Shown: positions 36,283 through 46,939, counted from the stretch's first letter. The stretch is 64,000 nt of DNA from Vibrio sp. FE10 (GCF_030297155.1 NZ_AP028067.1:2542001-2606000); one strand, 5' to 3'. A program made the numbers and translations. The notes: generated by a model not told the origin, from the letters alone.

Positions 36283-37308
36283 CTAATAATGCCTCTCGAG
36301 TAAAACCGCTTCCAAACGATCGCTAATGCGGCTGGGGACTTGTCGTTTGACCTCGTGTACTGCTTCACCAATCGCGTTGACGACTGCAGATACATCAGCA
36401 CTTCCATGACTTTTAATGACAATGCCGCGCAATCCTAACAAACTTGCGCCGTTATACTGGTCGGGGTTCAAGGTTTTTAATTCAGTAAATAGCTCAGAAA
36501 ACAGCATTCTGGCTATCCAACCCTTTATTGTTGAAGCCATCATGCGCGTTTTTAGCTTATCAATAAAGAGCTGAGCTGTACCTTCGCACGTTTTTAAGCA
36601 GACATTGCCCACAAAACCATCACATACGACGACATCAGCAGCATCTTGAAGTAGCTGGTTACCTTCAATATAGCCTATGAAGTTCACAGACTGAGTATTC
36701 GACAACATTTCCGCGCATCGTTTTACAAGGTCGTTGCCTTTAATTTCTTCTGCGCCGATATTCAAGATTGCGACACGTGGAGCGCGATCTAAATGTTGTT
36801 CCGCTAATGCGCTACCCATCACGGCAAACTGAAAGAGTGAATCTGCATCACTAGACACGTTTGCCCCTAAATCAAGCATCCATGTACGATTCCCTGACGC
36901 TGTAGGCAAGGCTGAAACCAATGCAGGCCTATCAATACCAGGAAGGAGTTTGAGTCGGAAACGGGACAAAGCCATCAGTGCGCCAGTGTTACCACCACTC
37001 ACACAAGCATCAGCCTGTGATTCGGCAACAAGATCAATAGCGGCACGCATAGAACTACCCTGACTATTACGTAAGGCTAGTGAAGGTTTTTCAGAATTGG
37101 AAATAACTCGATCACAATGCTGGATACTCAAACGAGAATCAGGCATTCGACCTAATGAAGATAATTGAGATGTGATCGCGTTTCGATCACCTATGAGAAT
37201 GACTTTTAGCTCTGGGAAATACGACAGTGCCTGCACGGCGGCAGGCACTGTTACACGAGGACCGAAGTCCCCGCCCATTGCATCAAGCGCAACGGTTAGA
37301 TTTTGCAA
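36283..37308 (-). CDS. plsX: Phosphate acyltransferase PlsX
   Basis: 341-residue peripheral membrane enzyme making acyl-phosphate from acyl-ACP for phospholipid synthesis. N-terminal [19 protein letters not shown] and [14 protein letters not shown] blocks are family signatures. Lies 9 bp after rpmF and 5 bp before fabH, the classic rpmF-plsX-fabH order tying ribosome and lipid synthesis. Confidence 0.96.
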   Translation of the reverse strand: MQNLTVALDAMGGDFGPRVTVPAAVQALSYFPELKVILIGDRNAITSQLSSLGRMPDSRLSIQHCDRVISNSEKPSLALRNSQGSSMRAAIDLVAESQADACVSGGNTGALMALSRFRLKLLPGIDRPALVSALPTASGNRTWMLDLGANVSSDADSLFQFAVMGSALAEQHLDRAPRVAILNIGAEEIKGNDLVKRCAEMLSNTQSVNFIGYIEGNQLLQDAADVVVCDGFVGNVCLKTCEGTAQLFIDKLKTRMMASTIKGWIARMLFSELFTELKTLNPDQYNGASLLGLRGIVIKSHGSADVSAVVNAIGEAVHEVKRQVPSRISDRLEAVLLERHY

Positions 37309-37317
37309 AGGTCAACC

Positions 37318-37488
37318 TTACTTGTTGATAACCTTTTTGCCGCGGTAGAAACCTTCGGCAGTCACGTTGTGACGTAGGTGAGTTTCACCTGAAGTTGCGT
37401 CTACAGAAAGTGCAGCTGTAGTTAGCGCATCGTGTGAACGACGCATGCCACGCATTGAACGTGATTTCTTGCTCTTTTGTACGGCCAT
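37318..37488 (-). CDS. rpmF: 50S ribosomal protein L32
   Basis: 56-residue basic ribosomal protein, reading [20 protein letters not shown] at its start and ending KKVINK. The family-typical N-terminal Ser/Lys/Arg-rich segment is clear. AGGAGTAGGG precedes the ATG. It lies between yceD and plsX, as in most gammaproteobacteria. Like the E. coli protein, it lacks the zinc-binding cysteines found in some L32 forms. Confidence 0.97.
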   Translation of the reverse strand: MAVQKSKKSRSMRGMRRSHDALTTAALSVDATSGETHLRHNVTAEGFYRGKKVINK

Positions 37489-37536
37489 TGACCCTACTCC
37501 TATGTAAATTCTTAAAAATAGTTACTCGTTAATAAG

Positions 37537-38064
37537 TTACTTCTTTAAGTTTTTTAAAACATCAAATGGATTCGGCTTTTTATCTTCCTCAATTTCTTCA
37601 GGAAGTTCACCAAACACCAAGTTATTTGAGTTAACGCTACATTTCGCATCGTCGTGCATTGCTATTTGTGGCAATCCAAGGATGAACTCGTCTTCAACTA
37701 ATTGAATCAGGTCTAACTCACCGTACTCGTTCAGATCTACCAAATCGTACTCTTCCGGTGCTTCCTCTTCACTTTTCTCGCTGTAAACAGGAGTATAAGT
37801 AAATTGGACATCGCACTCATGTGCGAAAACCTCATTACAACGTTGACACTCTAAATCGACTTCGACGTTAGCTTTACCAGAGATAACGACTAATCGTTGT
37901 TCATCAAGCCCAAATGACATTGAGACTTGCGCGTCACGTTTTACGCCTTCAGTTGTTTCGGTTAAACGCTTCAAAAGACTTACTTGGATGATACCATCCA
38001 TATCAAGTCGTTTTTGAGCCGTTCGTGCCGGATCTACTGTACGCGGTATTTTTTCCTTTTGCAT
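37537..38064 (-). CDS. yceD: YceD family protein (DUF177), 23S rRNA accumulation protein
   Basis: 175-residue acidic protein needed for normal 23S rRNA accumulation in bacteria and plastids. The DUF177 cysteine motif is seen as CQRCNEVF, and a second Cys occurs in DDAKCSVN near the C-terminus; acidic stretches (SEEEAPEEYD, EEIEEDKK) are typical. It is the first gene of the leftward superoperon and is 48 bp before rpmF. Divergent from yceF, so the operon promoter must lie in 38065-38213. Confidence 0.94.
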   Translation of the reverse strand: MQKEKIPRTVDPARTAQKRLDMDGIIQVSLLKRLTETTEGVKRDAQVSMSFGLDEQRLVVISGKANVEVDLECQRCNEVFAHECDVQFTYTPVYSEKSEEEAPEEYDLVDLNEYGELDLIQLVEDEFILGLPQIAMHDDAKCSVNSNNLVFGELPEEIEEDKKPNPFDVLKNLKK

Positions 38065-38213
38065 AGGGCGCGAATCTTATCTTCCAAATCATGTTTAGTC
38101 AAAGGAAATGGCAAAAAAAATGTACTTTCCTGCCTTTCCTATTCAGAGCATTATGAATAGCAGGACAAGTTACGTTATCCTGAGATAAATGCTTCCGTGA
38201 ATTGTAAATTAAA

Positions 38214-38795
38214 ATGAGAAATTACCAACTAGTTTTAGCCTCTACCTCACCATTTAGGCAAGAGATCCTCAAAAAACTACAGTTAAGCTTCGTTACAGCC
38301 AAGCCAGACTGTGATGAAACCCCTCTTCCAGACGAGACACCTCAACAATTGGTAATGCGTCTTGCCGAGACAAAAGCCAAATCTTGTGCGGTTGAAAAAC
38401 CAAGCTTAGTGATCGGCTCCGATCAAGTATGCGTCATTGACGGGGAGATCATTGGTAAACCACATACTCGTGAAAAAGCGATTGAGCAACTGTCACGCCA
38501 AAGCGGCAAGAGCATCACTTTCTATACAGGGATAACCGTATGGAACAGCGAAACCAATCAAGCCGATACTCGCTTAGATACCTTTGTCGTGCATTTCCGC
38601 GATTTAACAGAGCAACAGATCATTTCCTATGTTGAGAAAGAGCAGCCTTATTATTGCGCTGGCAGTTTTATGTGCGAGGGGTTAGGTATTGCATTATTTA
38701 AACAAATGGAAGGTAAAGACCCAAACACGCTGATCGGCTTACCTCTGATCGATCTGGTTGATATGTTAGAAGCGCAAGGAATGAGTGTTCTGTAG
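38214..38795 (+). CDS. yceF: Maf-family nucleoside triphosphate pyrophosphatase YceF
   Basis: 193-residue Maf protein; the YceF subgroup hydrolyses 7-methyl-GTP and related modified nucleotides to monophosphates. LASTSPFRQEIL opening, DETP, GSDQVC and GKPHTREKA motifs are conserved, and FYTGITVWN and CAGSFMCEGLG match E. coli YceF rather than YhdE (dTTP/UTP type). Divergent from yceD, the same arrangement as E. coli. A repeat element and a terminator follow. Confidence 0.93.
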   Translation: MRNYQLVLASTSPFRQEILKKLQLSFVTAKPDCDETPLPDETPQQLVMRLAETKAKSCAVEKPSLVIGSDQVCVIDGEIIGKPHTREKAIEQLSRQSGKSITFYTGITVWNSETNQADTRLDTFVVHFRDLTEQQIISYVEKEQPYYCAGSFMCEGLGIALFKQMEGKDPNTLIGLPLIDLVDMLEAQGMSVL

Positions 38796-38810
38796 CGGGT
38801 ACTCTCTCTG

Positions 38811-38946
38811 TTGTAGGTTCCCTACTCCTTCGTCAGTCTAGGGAGTGACGAAGATAGCTACATTATCCATCAACTCATGATGTAGAACCTGACTTTAAAA
38901 AGTCGTCATCCTCAAGAGCGAGGAACGAGCGAGTTGGGGATCTTTT
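38811..38946. repeat. REP-like palindromic element between yceF and rluC
   Basis: Non-coding block with nested inverted repeats: CTTCGTCA / TGACGAAG (38828-38835 / 38846-38853), AGGTTC / GAACCT (38815-38820 / 38885-38890), CTACAT / ATGTAG, and ATCCTCAA ... TTGGGGAT around the GAGCGAG direct repeat at 38909-38941. From memory, similar blocks recur between genes in Splendidus-clade vibrios; no search was run. Confidence 0.6.
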
Positions 38947-38961
38947 ACAAGATATGAAAAC

Positions 38962-38991
38962 AAAAAAGGTTGACGATAGTCGTCAACCTTT
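38962..38991 (-). terminator. Terminator after rluC
   Basis: Perfect 12-bp stem AAAGGTTGACGA / TCGTCAACCTTT with a 3-nt loop; the leftward strand continues in a T-run. May also end yceF transcripts. Confidence 0.88.
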
Positions 38992-39059
38992 ATCATTTGC
39001 GGATAACGGATACTAAATCCTAAAAGAGTATCTCTTTCGTATCTCGTATCATCTTAAAG

Positions 39060-40004
39060 TTAAAGCTTACGTAAGCCAGTCAGTGCTTTTTCTAATCTTG
39101 CTTCCATTGGCGCCGAGATATCCATCTTCTGTTCGCTACCCGGGTGGGTAAACTTAATGTTGGCTGCATGTAAGAACAGACGATTCAGTCCTACTTTACC
39201 CGTATAAGCATCGAAACGACGATCACCGTAGCGGTCATCCCAAGCAATTGGGTGGCCAGTGTATTGAGCATGCACACGAATTTGGTGCGTACGACCCGTA
39301 ATTGGACTTGCCTGAACCAAAGTTGCGTCTTGGAACTTTTCTAAAACCTTAAAACGCGTCTCTGAAGCTTTGCCGTTTGGATTAACACGAACAATGCTAT
39401 TCACTTCGTTCTTCAGTAGTGGAGCATTGACAACCTTACAGCTGTTCTTCCACTCACCCATCACCAAAGCAAAATAGTACTTCTGTACGGTTTTCTCGCG
39501 GAACTGTGCTTGAAGGTGTCTTAGCGCAGAACGTTTCTTCGCGATAAGTAGAATACCTGACGTATCTCTATCAATACGATGCACAAGTTCAAGAAAACGC
39601 GCATCAGGACGAAGTGCTCTTAACGCTTCAATTGCGCCGAACTTAAGTCCACTGCCACCGTGAACCGCAGTGCCTGATGGTTTATTCAGAATCAGCATGT
39701 GATCATCTTCATAGATGATGCACTGTTCCAATTCCGAAACCTTATTGAGTTTCGTGCTTGGCACACTGTCTTCTGTTTTCTCTTCAATAGTGACTGGCGG
39801 GATACGAACTAAATCACCTGCTTTTAGTTTGTATTCAGCCTTGATGCGTTTTTTATTTACGCGGACTTCGCCTTTACGCACGATTCGATAAATCATGCTT
39901 TTCGGGATGTTTTTTAATTGGTTGCGTAAGAAGTTATCAATACGCTGACCAGCCATATCTTCGTCAATGTCGACGAACTGGACTTGGGTTCTAATTTCGC
40001 TCAT
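39060..40004 (-). CDS. rluC: 23S rRNA pseudouridine synthase RluC
   Basis: 314-residue enzyme forming pseudouridines 955, 2504 and 2580 of 23S rRNA in E. coli. An N-terminal S4 RNA-binding domain (QRIDNFLRNQLKNIPKSMIYRIVRKGEVRVNKKR region, about 18-55) precedes the catalytic domain with Asp in HRIDRDTSGILL and the TGRTHQIRVH motif. Divergent from rne, as in E. coli, with which it shares a 617-bp upstream region. Confidence 0.95.
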   Translation of the reverse strand: MSEIRTQVQFVDIDEDMAGQRIDNFLRNQLKNIPKSMIYRIVRKGEVRVNKKRIKAEYKLKAGDLVRIPPVTIEEKTEDSVPSTKLNKVSELEQCIIYEDDHMLILNKPSGTAVHGGSGLKFGAIEALRALRPDARFLELVHRIDRDTSGILLIAKKRSALRHLQAQFREKTVQKYYFALVMGEWKNSCKVVNAPLLKNEVNSIVRVNPNGKASETRFKVLEKFQDATLVQASPITGRTHQIRVHAQYTGHPIAWDDRYGDRRFDAYTGKVGLNRLFLHAANIKFTHPGSEQKMDISAPMEARLEKALTGLRKL

Positions 40005-40354
40005 GTGGCTATTGTATCACTGTCACTTTTGATAATTGAGGTTTTCTTAGCACTATTCCGTACTAATTTATCCTTAATCCTCACGGAATCCTCCCTAAAT
40101 AGCGACTGAAGTCCTATATTTCTTTGATTCTTCGAACAAAAAAGCATCAAGATTCCTGCAAATTAAAATATCAATTGATAAATTATTTATAGACAGTGAG
40201 TTAGAGCTATCAAAACCCAAACAAAAACTGTTTTTTTTACCGCATTCCGACAAAGCAGATTGCTGTGTTTACCGACCGCTGCTATAGTTCACAGCTGCTA
40301 TCAGTGGTTTGACTATTATTTAAACAGCTAACCATTCATAAGCAAGTAAATGAG
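40005..40354. other. Promoter region between rluC and rne
   Basis: AT-rich, no supportable gene. It should hold the rluC promoter and the rne promoter; no clear unique pair was identified. Confidence 0.4.
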
Positions 40355-40621
40355 TAGATAACTCAGATTAGACAGTGCTGCAATCGGCGTAAGACACGGT
40401 CAACTGAGTTCCTTATCGCTCTACTCACGTACGCTCATGTTGAGTATTCACCGCCACATCGCGGATCATAGGCTAACTTCCTATGATGACTGACGTGCCC
40501 CAGAGCATCCCTCTCCAGCCGGGAGGCTGCACCGATAAAGCCATGGGATCTGGCACCATGAGAAACGAATAAAGCGATAAGAACAATGATGAAAATAAGA
40601 AAAGACAATGAGAATTTCTAA
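40355..40621 (+). promoter_or_regulatory. Structured 5' leader of rne (rne5-like autoregulatory element)
   Basis: Several stems: AACTCAG / CTGAGTT (40360-40366 / 40404-40410), TACTCA / TGAGTA (40422 / 40441), a perfect ATCATAGG / CCTATGAT hairpin (40465-40487), and a branched stem closed by CCAGA...ATCCC / GGGAT-CTGG with internal CAGCC / GGCTG. In E. coli the rne leader binds RNase E and shortens its own mRNA life; the position and complexity fit this. Confidence 0.7.
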
Positions 40622-43600
40622 ATGAAAAGAATGTTAATTAACGCAACTCAAAAAGAAGAGTTGCGTGTCGCTTTGGTTGATGGCCAGCGACTGTTCGATC
40701 TAGATATCGAAAGTCCAGGTCACGAGTCAAAGAAAGCGAATATCTACAAAGGACGTATTACCCGTATTGAACCAAGCCTAGAAGCGGCATTTGTTGATTA
40801 CGGCGCAGAACGTCACGGTTTCCTCCCTCTTAAAGAAATTGCCCGCGAATACTTCCCTGAAGGTTATACATACCAAGGCCGTCCTAGCATTAAAGAAGTG
40901 CTAAGAGAAGGGCAAGAAGTAATCGTACAAGTTGAGAAAGAAGAACGTGGTAGCAAAGGCGCTGCACTGACAACTTTCATCTCTTTGGCTGGTAGTTACT
41001 TAGTTCTTATGCCTAATAACCCTCGTGCTGGCGGTATTTCTCGTCGTATCGAAGGTGATGAACGCACTCAACTGAAAGCAGCATTAAGCACTCTTGAGCT
41101 ACCTCAAGGCATGGGCTTAATCGTGCGTACAGCGGGTGTTGGCAAAAGTGCAGAAGAGCTAGAGTGGGACTTGAACGTTCTATTGAATCACTGGGGCGCT
41201 ATCAAGCAAGCTTCTGATTCAAATGCAGCTCCTTTCCTTATTCACCAAGAAAGTAACGTTATCGTTCGCGCGATTCGTGACTATCTACGTCGTGATATTG
41301 GCGAGATTCTAATCGACAGCAATACTATTTTTGAACGTGCACAAGCGCACATTCAATTAATACGCCCAGATTTCATGAATCGCGTTAAGAAATACGATGG
41401 TGAAGTGCCACTATTCAGCCATTACCAGATTGAAAGCCAGATCGAATCTGCTTTCCAACGTGAAGTTCGTCTTCCATCTGGTGGTTCTATCGTAATCGAC
41501 CCAACAGAAGCTCTGACTTCTATCGATATCAACTCTGCTCGTGCAACAAAGGGCGGCGATATCGAAGAAACAGCACTTAACACTAACCTAGAAGCAGCCG
41601 ATGAAATTGCACGTCAATTACGTCTACGTGACCTAGGTGGTCTTGTTGTTATCGACTTTATCGATATGACTCCGGTTCGCCACCAACGCGAAGTAGAAAG
41701 CCGTCTACGTGATGCTGTTCGTTTAGATCGCGCACGTGTTCAGATTGGTCGTATTTCTCGCTTTGGTCTTCTAGAGATGTCTCGTCAACGTTTGAGTCCA
41801 TCACTAGCAGAAGCAAGCCATCACATTTGTCCTCGTTGTACAGGTACTGGTGTTGTTCGTGATAACGAATCTCTAGCACTATCTGTTCTACGTCTGATCG
41901 AAGAAGAAGCTCTAAAAGACAACACTGCGCAAGTTCTTGCTGTAGTCCCTGTTCCTATCGCTTCTTACCTATTGAACGAGAAACGTCGCTCAGTAAACCA
42001 CATCGAGAAGAACCAAGAAGTTAAGATCACTGTTGTTCCTAACTCTGACATGGAAACGCCACATTTTGAGGTTATCCGTGTACGTGAAGGTGAAGAGTTC
42101 GATCTACTGTCTTACCTACTTCCTAACAAGCTAGAAGCTCTAAAAGAAGCAGAAAGCAAAGAACCAGCAGAACAGACTATTCGTCCTAAGAAGATCGAAG
42201 AGCCAGCTCTGAAAGGTTTCGCGGCTCCAGCTCAATCAGCACCGACTCCTGCTCCAGCCCCTAAAGCTGTTGAAGAGAAGAAAGTTGAACCAGCTGCAGC
42301 AACGCAAGAACCAGGTCTAATTGGTCGTTTCTTCAAAGCTATCGGTAGCTTCTTATTTGGATCTTCAACTCAAGAAGAGAAGAAAGAAGAAGAGAAGAAA
42401 GAAGAAGAAAAGCCTAAGAACAATCGCAACAACGGCAACCGTCAACGCCGTGATCGTAACGACAACCGCCGTCGTAACCAACGTGGTGAGCGCGGTGAAC
42501 GTAATGAGCGCAGCGAGCGTGGTGACAATCGTAACGAAAACCGCGACAACAAACGCCGTCGTAAGCCTGCACGTGATGAGAAACCTGAAGAGCAAAAAGA
42601 AGCAGCTCCACAGCAAACTCGTCAACCACGTAAGCCTAAGCAAGATCGTCGCAATAAGCCACGTGAAGAGCAGAAGCTACGTGAAGAGCAAGCTCCATCT
42701 AAATTAGCAGAAGAAGGTCTACAGCTAGCAGCAGAAGCGCAAGCTGATAAACCTGAAGCGCCGAAGGCGAAGCCTGAAGCAAAAGCTGTGAAGATTAAAG
42801 AGCGTCGCCAGCGTCGTAAACTGAATAAGCAAGTTCGTGTTAAAGACCAACTAGCTCAAGCAGAAGCTGACAACAATGCCGATAACGCTTCAAAAGAGCA
42901 AAAGGCACAAACAGCAAACCACGAACAAGCTGTAGCTCAAGAACAGAAGGTTGCTGAACAAGTTGAAGCAACTCAAGTAGACGCAGAGCAAACTGAACAG
43001 GAAGAGCCGAAGCAACGTCGTAACCGCCGTTCGCCACGTCACCTACGTGCAAGTGGTCAACGTCGTCGTCGCGGTCGTGATCGTCGCCCTAACCCATTCC
43101 GCCTGCGTAAAGGTGGTGTAGCTTCTCCAGAGATGGCTATGGGTAAAGTGATGCCTCGCTTCATTCCAAAACCTCACCACAATCAGACAAAACCTGAAGT
43201 GGCTGAAGTTGAAGTAGCAGTTGAAACTCAAGTTGCTGTACAAGAGCAAAACGTAGCTCAAGAGACGGCACCGCAAAGTAACACTGCTATGGCAGGCGGC
43301 TTTGCATGTCCTGAACTTGCGATGGGTAAAGTCATTATCTGCCGTGAAGAAGCTGAAACTGTCGTTGAAGCTCAGGTTACTGAAGCTCCTGCGGTAGTTG
43401 AAGAAGCTCCAGTAGTTACAACATCAGTAGTTGAAGCTCCTGTTGAGACAGTTAAAGCTGAAGACGTTGTAGCAGAGACAATTGTTGAAACTGAAGCGCC
43501 TGTTGAAACTGAAGCTGTTGTTGAACCAGCAAAAGCGGTTGAAGCGCCTAAAGCTGAAAGTGCAAAAGCAGAAGAAGCTCCTGTGGTAAAAGCACAAGCT

Positions 43601-43798
43601 CCTAAAGCAGCACCGAAGGCAGTAGAAGCGAAGAAACAAGCGGGTTCTCCAATGACTAAAGCTCCTGGTCCTCAAGAGATCAAAGAGATTCAAGTTGTTG
43701 CTGCTCCATTCCGTACTGAGCGTTTTGTATCGAAAGGTGCAGGTAGCCAAGCAGCGTCAAATAAAGCCGGCGCTGGCATGACTAAACCTCAATACTAA
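40622..43798 (+). CDS. rne: Ribonuclease E
   Basis: 1058-residue essential endoribonuclease and degradosome scaffold at the inner membrane. The N-terminal half (1-530) is almost identical in layout to E. coli: S1 domain, 5'-sensor, DNase I-like catalytic site ([19 protein letters not shown]) and Zn-link CPRCTGTG. The C-terminal half is low complexity: a likely amphipathic membrane segment ([16 protein letters not shown]), Arg-rich RNA-binding stretches, [14 protein letters not shown], two copies of a PE(M/L)AMGKV motif (near 836 and 897), and a C-terminal PMTKAPGP that resembles the PNPase-binding end. The start aligns with E. coli ([10 protein letters not shown]). Confidence 0.97.
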   Translation: MKRMLINATQKEELRVALVDGQRLFDLDIESPGHESKKANIYKGRITRIEPSLEAAFVDYGAERHGFLPLKEIAREYFPEGYTYQGRPSIKEVLREGQEVIVQVEKEERGSKGAALTTFISLAGSYLVLMPNNPRAGGISRRIEGDERTQLKAALSTLELPQGMGLIVRTAGVGKSAEELEWDLNVLLNHWGAIKQASDSNAAPFLIHQESNVIVRAIRDYLRRDIGEILIDSNTIFERAQAHIQLIRPDFMNRVKKYDGEVPLFSHYQIESQIESAFQREVRLPSGGSIVIDPTEALTSIDINSARATKGGDIEETALNTNLEAADEIARQLRLRDLGGLVVIDFIDMTPVRHQREVESRLRDAVRLDRARVQIGRISRFGLLEMSRQRLSPSLAEASHHICPRCTGTGVVRDNESLALSVLRLIEEEALKDNTAQVLAVVPVPIASYLLNEKRRSVNHIEKNQEVKITVVPNSDMETPHFEVIRVREGEEFDLLSYLLPNKLEALKEAESKEPAEQTIRPKKIEEPALKGFAAPAQSAPTPAPAPKAVEEKKVEPAAATQEPGLIGRFFKAIGSFLFGSSTQEEKKEEEKKEEEKPKNNRNNGNRQRRDRNDNRRRNQRGERGERNERSERGDNRNENRDNKRRRKPARDEKPEEQKEAAPQQTRQPRKPKQDRRNKPREEQKLREEQAPSKLAEEGLQLAAEAQADKPEAPKAKPEAKAVKIKERRQRRKLNKQVRVKDQLAQAEADNNADNASKEQKAQTANHEQAVAQEQKVAEQVEATQVDAEQTEQEEPKQRRNRRSPRHLRASGQRRRRGRDRRPNPFRLRKGGVASPEMAMGKVMPRFIPKPHHNQTKPEVAEVEVAVETQVAVQEQNVAQETAPQSNTAMAGGFACPELAMGKVIICREEAETVVEAQVTEAPAVVEEAPVVTTSVVEAPVETVKAEDVVAETIVETEAPVETEAVVEPAKAVEAPKAESAKAEEAPVVKAQAPKAAPKAVEAKKQAGSPMTKAPGPQEIKEIQVVAAPFRTERFVSKGAGSQAASNKAGAGMTKPQY

Positions 43799-43832
43799 TG
43801 AGCTTCGCAGAGTAATCTGCAAAGAACTATCT

Positions 43833-43866
43833 AAGGGCGACTTATTCATAAGTCGCCCTTTTTTTA
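43833..43866 (+). terminator. Terminator after rne
   Basis: Perfect 12-bp stem AAGGGCGACTTA / TAAGTCGCCCTT with a TTCA loop and a run of eight T. Confidence 0.95.
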
Positions 43867-44059
43867 TATCCACAGTTCCGATTGGTTATAATAGATATAT
43901 TACTCAAAATGGGGTTCAACCTTGAACTTAATCACATTTTTGGGTAGCATTCGCGCACTTATATTTTCGACACTTAGCTATTGCCGCTCTTTTTCATCAC
44001 TGTTTGGCTACGCAATACACTCTTGTCGGTAAACCCATTTTAAGCATAGCTGAGCAAAC

Positions 44060-45607
44060 ATGTTCGAATTCCCACAATTTTCAAAGCACTCTGTAAAAAA
44101 TGATGTGCTTTCAGGTCTAACAGTAGCCCTAGCTCTGGTACCTGAAGCCGTAGCATTCGCCTTTGTTGCAGGCGTTGACCCAATGGTTGGTCTTTACGCA
44201 GCATTCATCGTAGGTTTAATCACTTCTGTCTTCGGCGGTCGTCCAGGTATGATTTCTGGTGCAACTGGCGCAATGGCTGTAGTAATGGTGAGCCTAGTAG
44301 CAACCCACGGCGTTCAATACCTCTTTGCCGCAGTTATGATGGCTGGCCTTCTGCAAATTGCAGCGGGTGTATTCAAGCTAGGTAAATTCATCCGTATCGT
44401 TCCGCACCCAGTAATGATTGGTTTCGTGAACGGTTTAGCGATCGTTATCTTCTTAGCACAGCTTGGACAATTTAAAGCACCAGACGTAACAGGTGCATTA
44501 ACTTGGCTACCAAGTGGTCAAATGACACTGATGCTAGGCTTAGTTGCACTAACTATGGGTATCATCCACTTCCTGCCTAAACTAACAACAGCAGTACCAT
44601 CTTCACTGGTTGCTATTGTTACGGTAACGGCTTTGGTTGTAGGCCTTGATCTTGAAACTCGCACTGTTGTTGATTTCCTACGCACTATGTCTGGTGACGA
44701 AGCTGCAACACTTGCAGGCTCTTTGCCAACGTTCTCTATTCCTGCTGTTCCGGTTTCTTTCGAGACGCTACAAATCATCCTGCCATACGCAATTATCCTT
44801 GCGGCTATCGGCTTGATTGAGTCTCTACTGACACTAACGGTACTAGACGAAATGACAAACACTCGTGGTCAATCTAACCGTGAATGTGTGGGTCAAGGTA
44901 TGGCTAACGTAACGTGTTCAGTATTTGGCGCGATGGGTGGTTGTGCGATGATCGGTCAATCGATGATCAACGTAAACTCAGGTGGTCGTGGTCGTCTTTC
45001 AGGTATCGTAGCTGCAGTTGCACTACTGATGTTCATCCTGTTCGGCTCTGCGCTTATCGAAATGATTCCTCTAGCAGCGCTAGTGGGTGTTATGTTTATG
45101 GTTGTTATCGGTACGTTTGAATGGGCAACCTTCAAACTGGCTCGTCGTGTTCCTAAGCAAGACTTCTTCGTTATCGTCCTTGTAACTGTAGTTACAGTAC
45201 TAACAGACCTAGCGGTAGCAGTTGGTGTGGGTGTTGTTGCTTCTGCACTAATGTTTGCATGGCAACATGCTAAGCACATCTACGCAGACACATCAGTAAA
45301 CGCTGAAGGCTCAAAAGAGTACAAAGTTAACGGTCCAATCTTCTTTGGTTCAACCGCTAACTTCCTTGAGTTGTTTGACTCATACAACGATCCACAAGAT
45401 GTTATCGTTGATTTTGCAAACTCACGCGTTACTGACCACTCAGCAATTGAAGCAATCGACACGATTGCCGATCGTTACGCTGCTCTGGGCAAAACTCTTC
45501 ACCTTCGTCACCTAAGCCAAGACTGTGTTGCTATGCTGCACAAAGCGGGTAGCCTAGTTGAAGCGAACGTTGCAGAAGACCCAATCTACAAAGTAATGTC
45601 TAAGTAA
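44060..45607 (+). CDS. SulP (SLC26) family inorganic anion transporter with STAS domain
   Basis: 515-residue inner-membrane transporter. The N-terminal SulP signature [21 protein letters not shown] is followed by about 12-14 membrane segments and a short cytosolic STAS domain ([20 protein letters not shown], about 448-467). Family members carry sulfate, bicarbonate, dicarboxylates or chloride; the substrate here cannot be told from sequence. It is shorter than classical sulfate permeases because the STAS domain is compact, like marine BicA-type proteins. Single gene with a strong terminator. Confidence 0.88.
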   Translation: MFEFPQFSKHSVKNDVLSGLTVALALVPEAVAFAFVAGVDPMVGLYAAFIVGLITSVFGGRPGMISGATGAMAVVMVSLVATHGVQYLFAAVMMAGLLQIAAGVFKLGKFIRIVPHPVMIGFVNGLAIVIFLAQLGQFKAPDVTGALTWLPSGQMTLMLGLVALTMGIIHFLPKLTTAVPSSLVAIVTVTALVVGLDLETRTVVDFLRTMSGDEAATLAGSLPTFSIPAVPVSFETLQIILPYAIILAAIGLIESLLTLTVLDEMTNTRGQSNRECVGQGMANVTCSVFGAMGGCAMIGQSMINVNSGGRGRLSGIVAAVALLMFILFGSALIEMIPLAALVGVMFMVVIGTFEWATFKLARRVPKQDFFVIVLVTVVTVLTDLAVAVGVGVVASALMFAWQHAKHIYADTSVNAEGSKEYKVNGPIFFGSTANFLELFDSYNDPQDVIVDFANSRVTDHSAIEAIDTIADRYAALGKTLHLRHLSQDCVAMLHKAGSLVEANVAEDPIYKVMSK

Positions 45608-45636
45608 TTTTAGCCATCACTTATCGTTAGATTTAG

Positions 45637-45666
45637 AAAGGCCGACATTGAATGTCGGCCTTTTTT
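45637..45666. terminator. Terminator after the SulP gene
   Basis: GC-rich stem AAAGGCCGACA / TGTCGGCCTTT with a 5-nt loop and T-run; may also serve the convergent phosphatase gene. Confidence 0.92.
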
Positions 45667-45714
45667 ATACCCGTCGTTTATAGTTATTGCGGAAACACGG
45701 AACTAGCTTCGGTG

Positions 45715-46164
45715 TTAAATAGAGCGTAATATCGCTTCGCTAGACTCTTCAATTAAATCCAACACCAACTCAAAACCATTCCCTTCGCCATAATACGGAT
45801 CGGGTATCTCTTGATACTGCGACTCTCCAAAACTCAAAAACAACGCAATCTTGTATTGCAGATAAGCCGGGCACTGGCTCATTAAATCATCCAAGTTCGC
45901 CTTATCAGCCGCGAGTATTAGATCAAACTCTTCAAAGTCATTCATCACGACTTTGCGTGACGTAATACCTTTGAAGCTATAACCACGTTTCTCACCTGCA
46001 GACTTTGAACGAGAGTCTGGTGGGTTGCCTTGATGAAAGCCAATCGTCCCTGCAGAATCGACAATAACATCCACTTCTAGCTGATTCGCCTTCTTCCTTA
46101 ATACCGCTTCACCTGTTGGCGAGCGACAAATATTACCCATGCAAACAACGAGTATCTTCTTCAT
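45715..46164 (-). CDS. Low-molecular-weight protein-tyrosine phosphatase
   Basis: 149-residue cytosolic phosphatase. The P-loop C-x5-R is seen as CMGNICRS (Cys8-Arg14) and the acid Asp in IPDPYYGEG. Family members dephosphorylate tyrosine kinases and capsule enzymes (Wzb type) or other proteins. No wza or wzc gene is nearby, so a capsule role is not supported by context. Convergent with the SulP gene and divergent from btuR. Confidence 0.92.
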   Translation of the reverse strand: MKKILVVCMGNICRSPTGEAVLRKKANQLEVDVIVDSAGTIGFHQGNPPDSRSKSAGEKRGYSFKGITSRKVVMNDFEEFDLILAADKANLDDLMSQCPAYLQYKIALFLSFGESQYQEIPDPYYGEGNGFELVLDLIEESSEAILRSI

Positions 46165-46248
46165 TCGTAATCACCTGTTCTTCCGATGGTTTTTGCTATG
46201 GTTAAGTTAGGCTATGATAGGTGCAATCACAACTTAAAAGGATTTGTT

Positions 46249-46854
46249 ATGTCGACTGAAGACAACAAAGAACAACGCCATAAAGCAAGGCAACAAAAAG
46301 TAAAAGAACAAGTCGATGCACGTATCGCAGCCGCGCAAGAAGTGAAAGGCTTGTTATTGGTTATCACTGGTAACGGTAAAGGTAAATCAACATCTGGATT
46401 TGGCACCATCACTCGTGCCGTCGGTCACGGTAAGAAGTGTGCTGTCGCTCAGTTTGTTAAAGGAACTTGGGATAACGGCGAAAAAAACGTTCTCCAAAAG
46501 CTGGATGTTGAATTCCAAGTCATGGGAACTGGCTTCACATGGGAAACCCAAGACAAAACAAAAGATATTGAAGCCGCACAACGTATCTGGAAAGAATGTA
46601 AGCGGATGCTGGCTGATGAGTCCATTGACGTGATTCTGTTTGATGAGCTGACTTACATGGTGAGTTACGGCTACATCGAGCTAGATGAAGTGGTAGAAGC
46701 TCTCAACAACCGTCCGAAAATGCAATCGGTGATCATTACTGGTCGTGGTGCGCATCGAACTCTGACAGAGATGGCGGACACGGTATCTGAAGTTCGTAAC
46801 GTGAAGCACGCTTTCGAATCCGGTGTTAAAGCACTGCAAGGTGTTGACTGGTAA
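46249..46854 (+). CDS. btuR: Corrinoid (cob(I)alamin) adenosyltransferase
   Basis: 201-residue enzyme that transfers adenosyl from ATP to cobalt of corrinoids to make adenosylcobalamin (CobO/BtuR type). The P-loop GNGKGKST, AVGHGKK, FVKGTW and DELTYMVSYGY segments match E. coli BtuR closely. ATG 46249 is chosen because AAGGA lies 8 bp upstream; the frame extends to 46186 without support. Stand-alone gene, so probably salvage rather than de novo synthesis. Confidence 0.94.
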   Translation: MSTEDNKEQRHKARQQKVKEQVDARIAAAQEVKGLLLVITGNGKGKSTSGFGTITRAVGHGKKCAVAQFVKGTWDNGEKNVLQKLDVEFQVMGTGFTWETQDKTKDIEAAQRIWKECKRMLADESIDVILFDELTYMVSYGYIELDEVVEALNNRPKMQSVIITGRGAHRTLTEMADTVSEVRNVKHAFESGVKALQGVDW

Positions 46855-46881
46855 TCGCATTCAACTAGAGATCCCAAACAA

Positions 46882-46917
46882 AAGCGCCATTCCTACAACA
46901 GGAATGGCGTTTCTTTT
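46882..46917. terminator. Bidirectional terminator between btuR and asmA
   Basis: Stem AAGCGCCATTCCT / AGGAATGGCGTTT with a 5-nt loop (one G-T pair), T-rich on both exits. Confidence 0.88.
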
Positions 46918-46939
46918 ATATACGAGCTAGAAGTAAAGG

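Noticed and set aside
42321..43750. Several long ORFs in other frames and antisense within the 3' half of rne
   Set aside because: They arise from the low-complexity Arg/Lys/Glu/Ala/Val-rich coding of the RNase E tail; translations are repetitive, lack ribosome-binding sites and have no family features.
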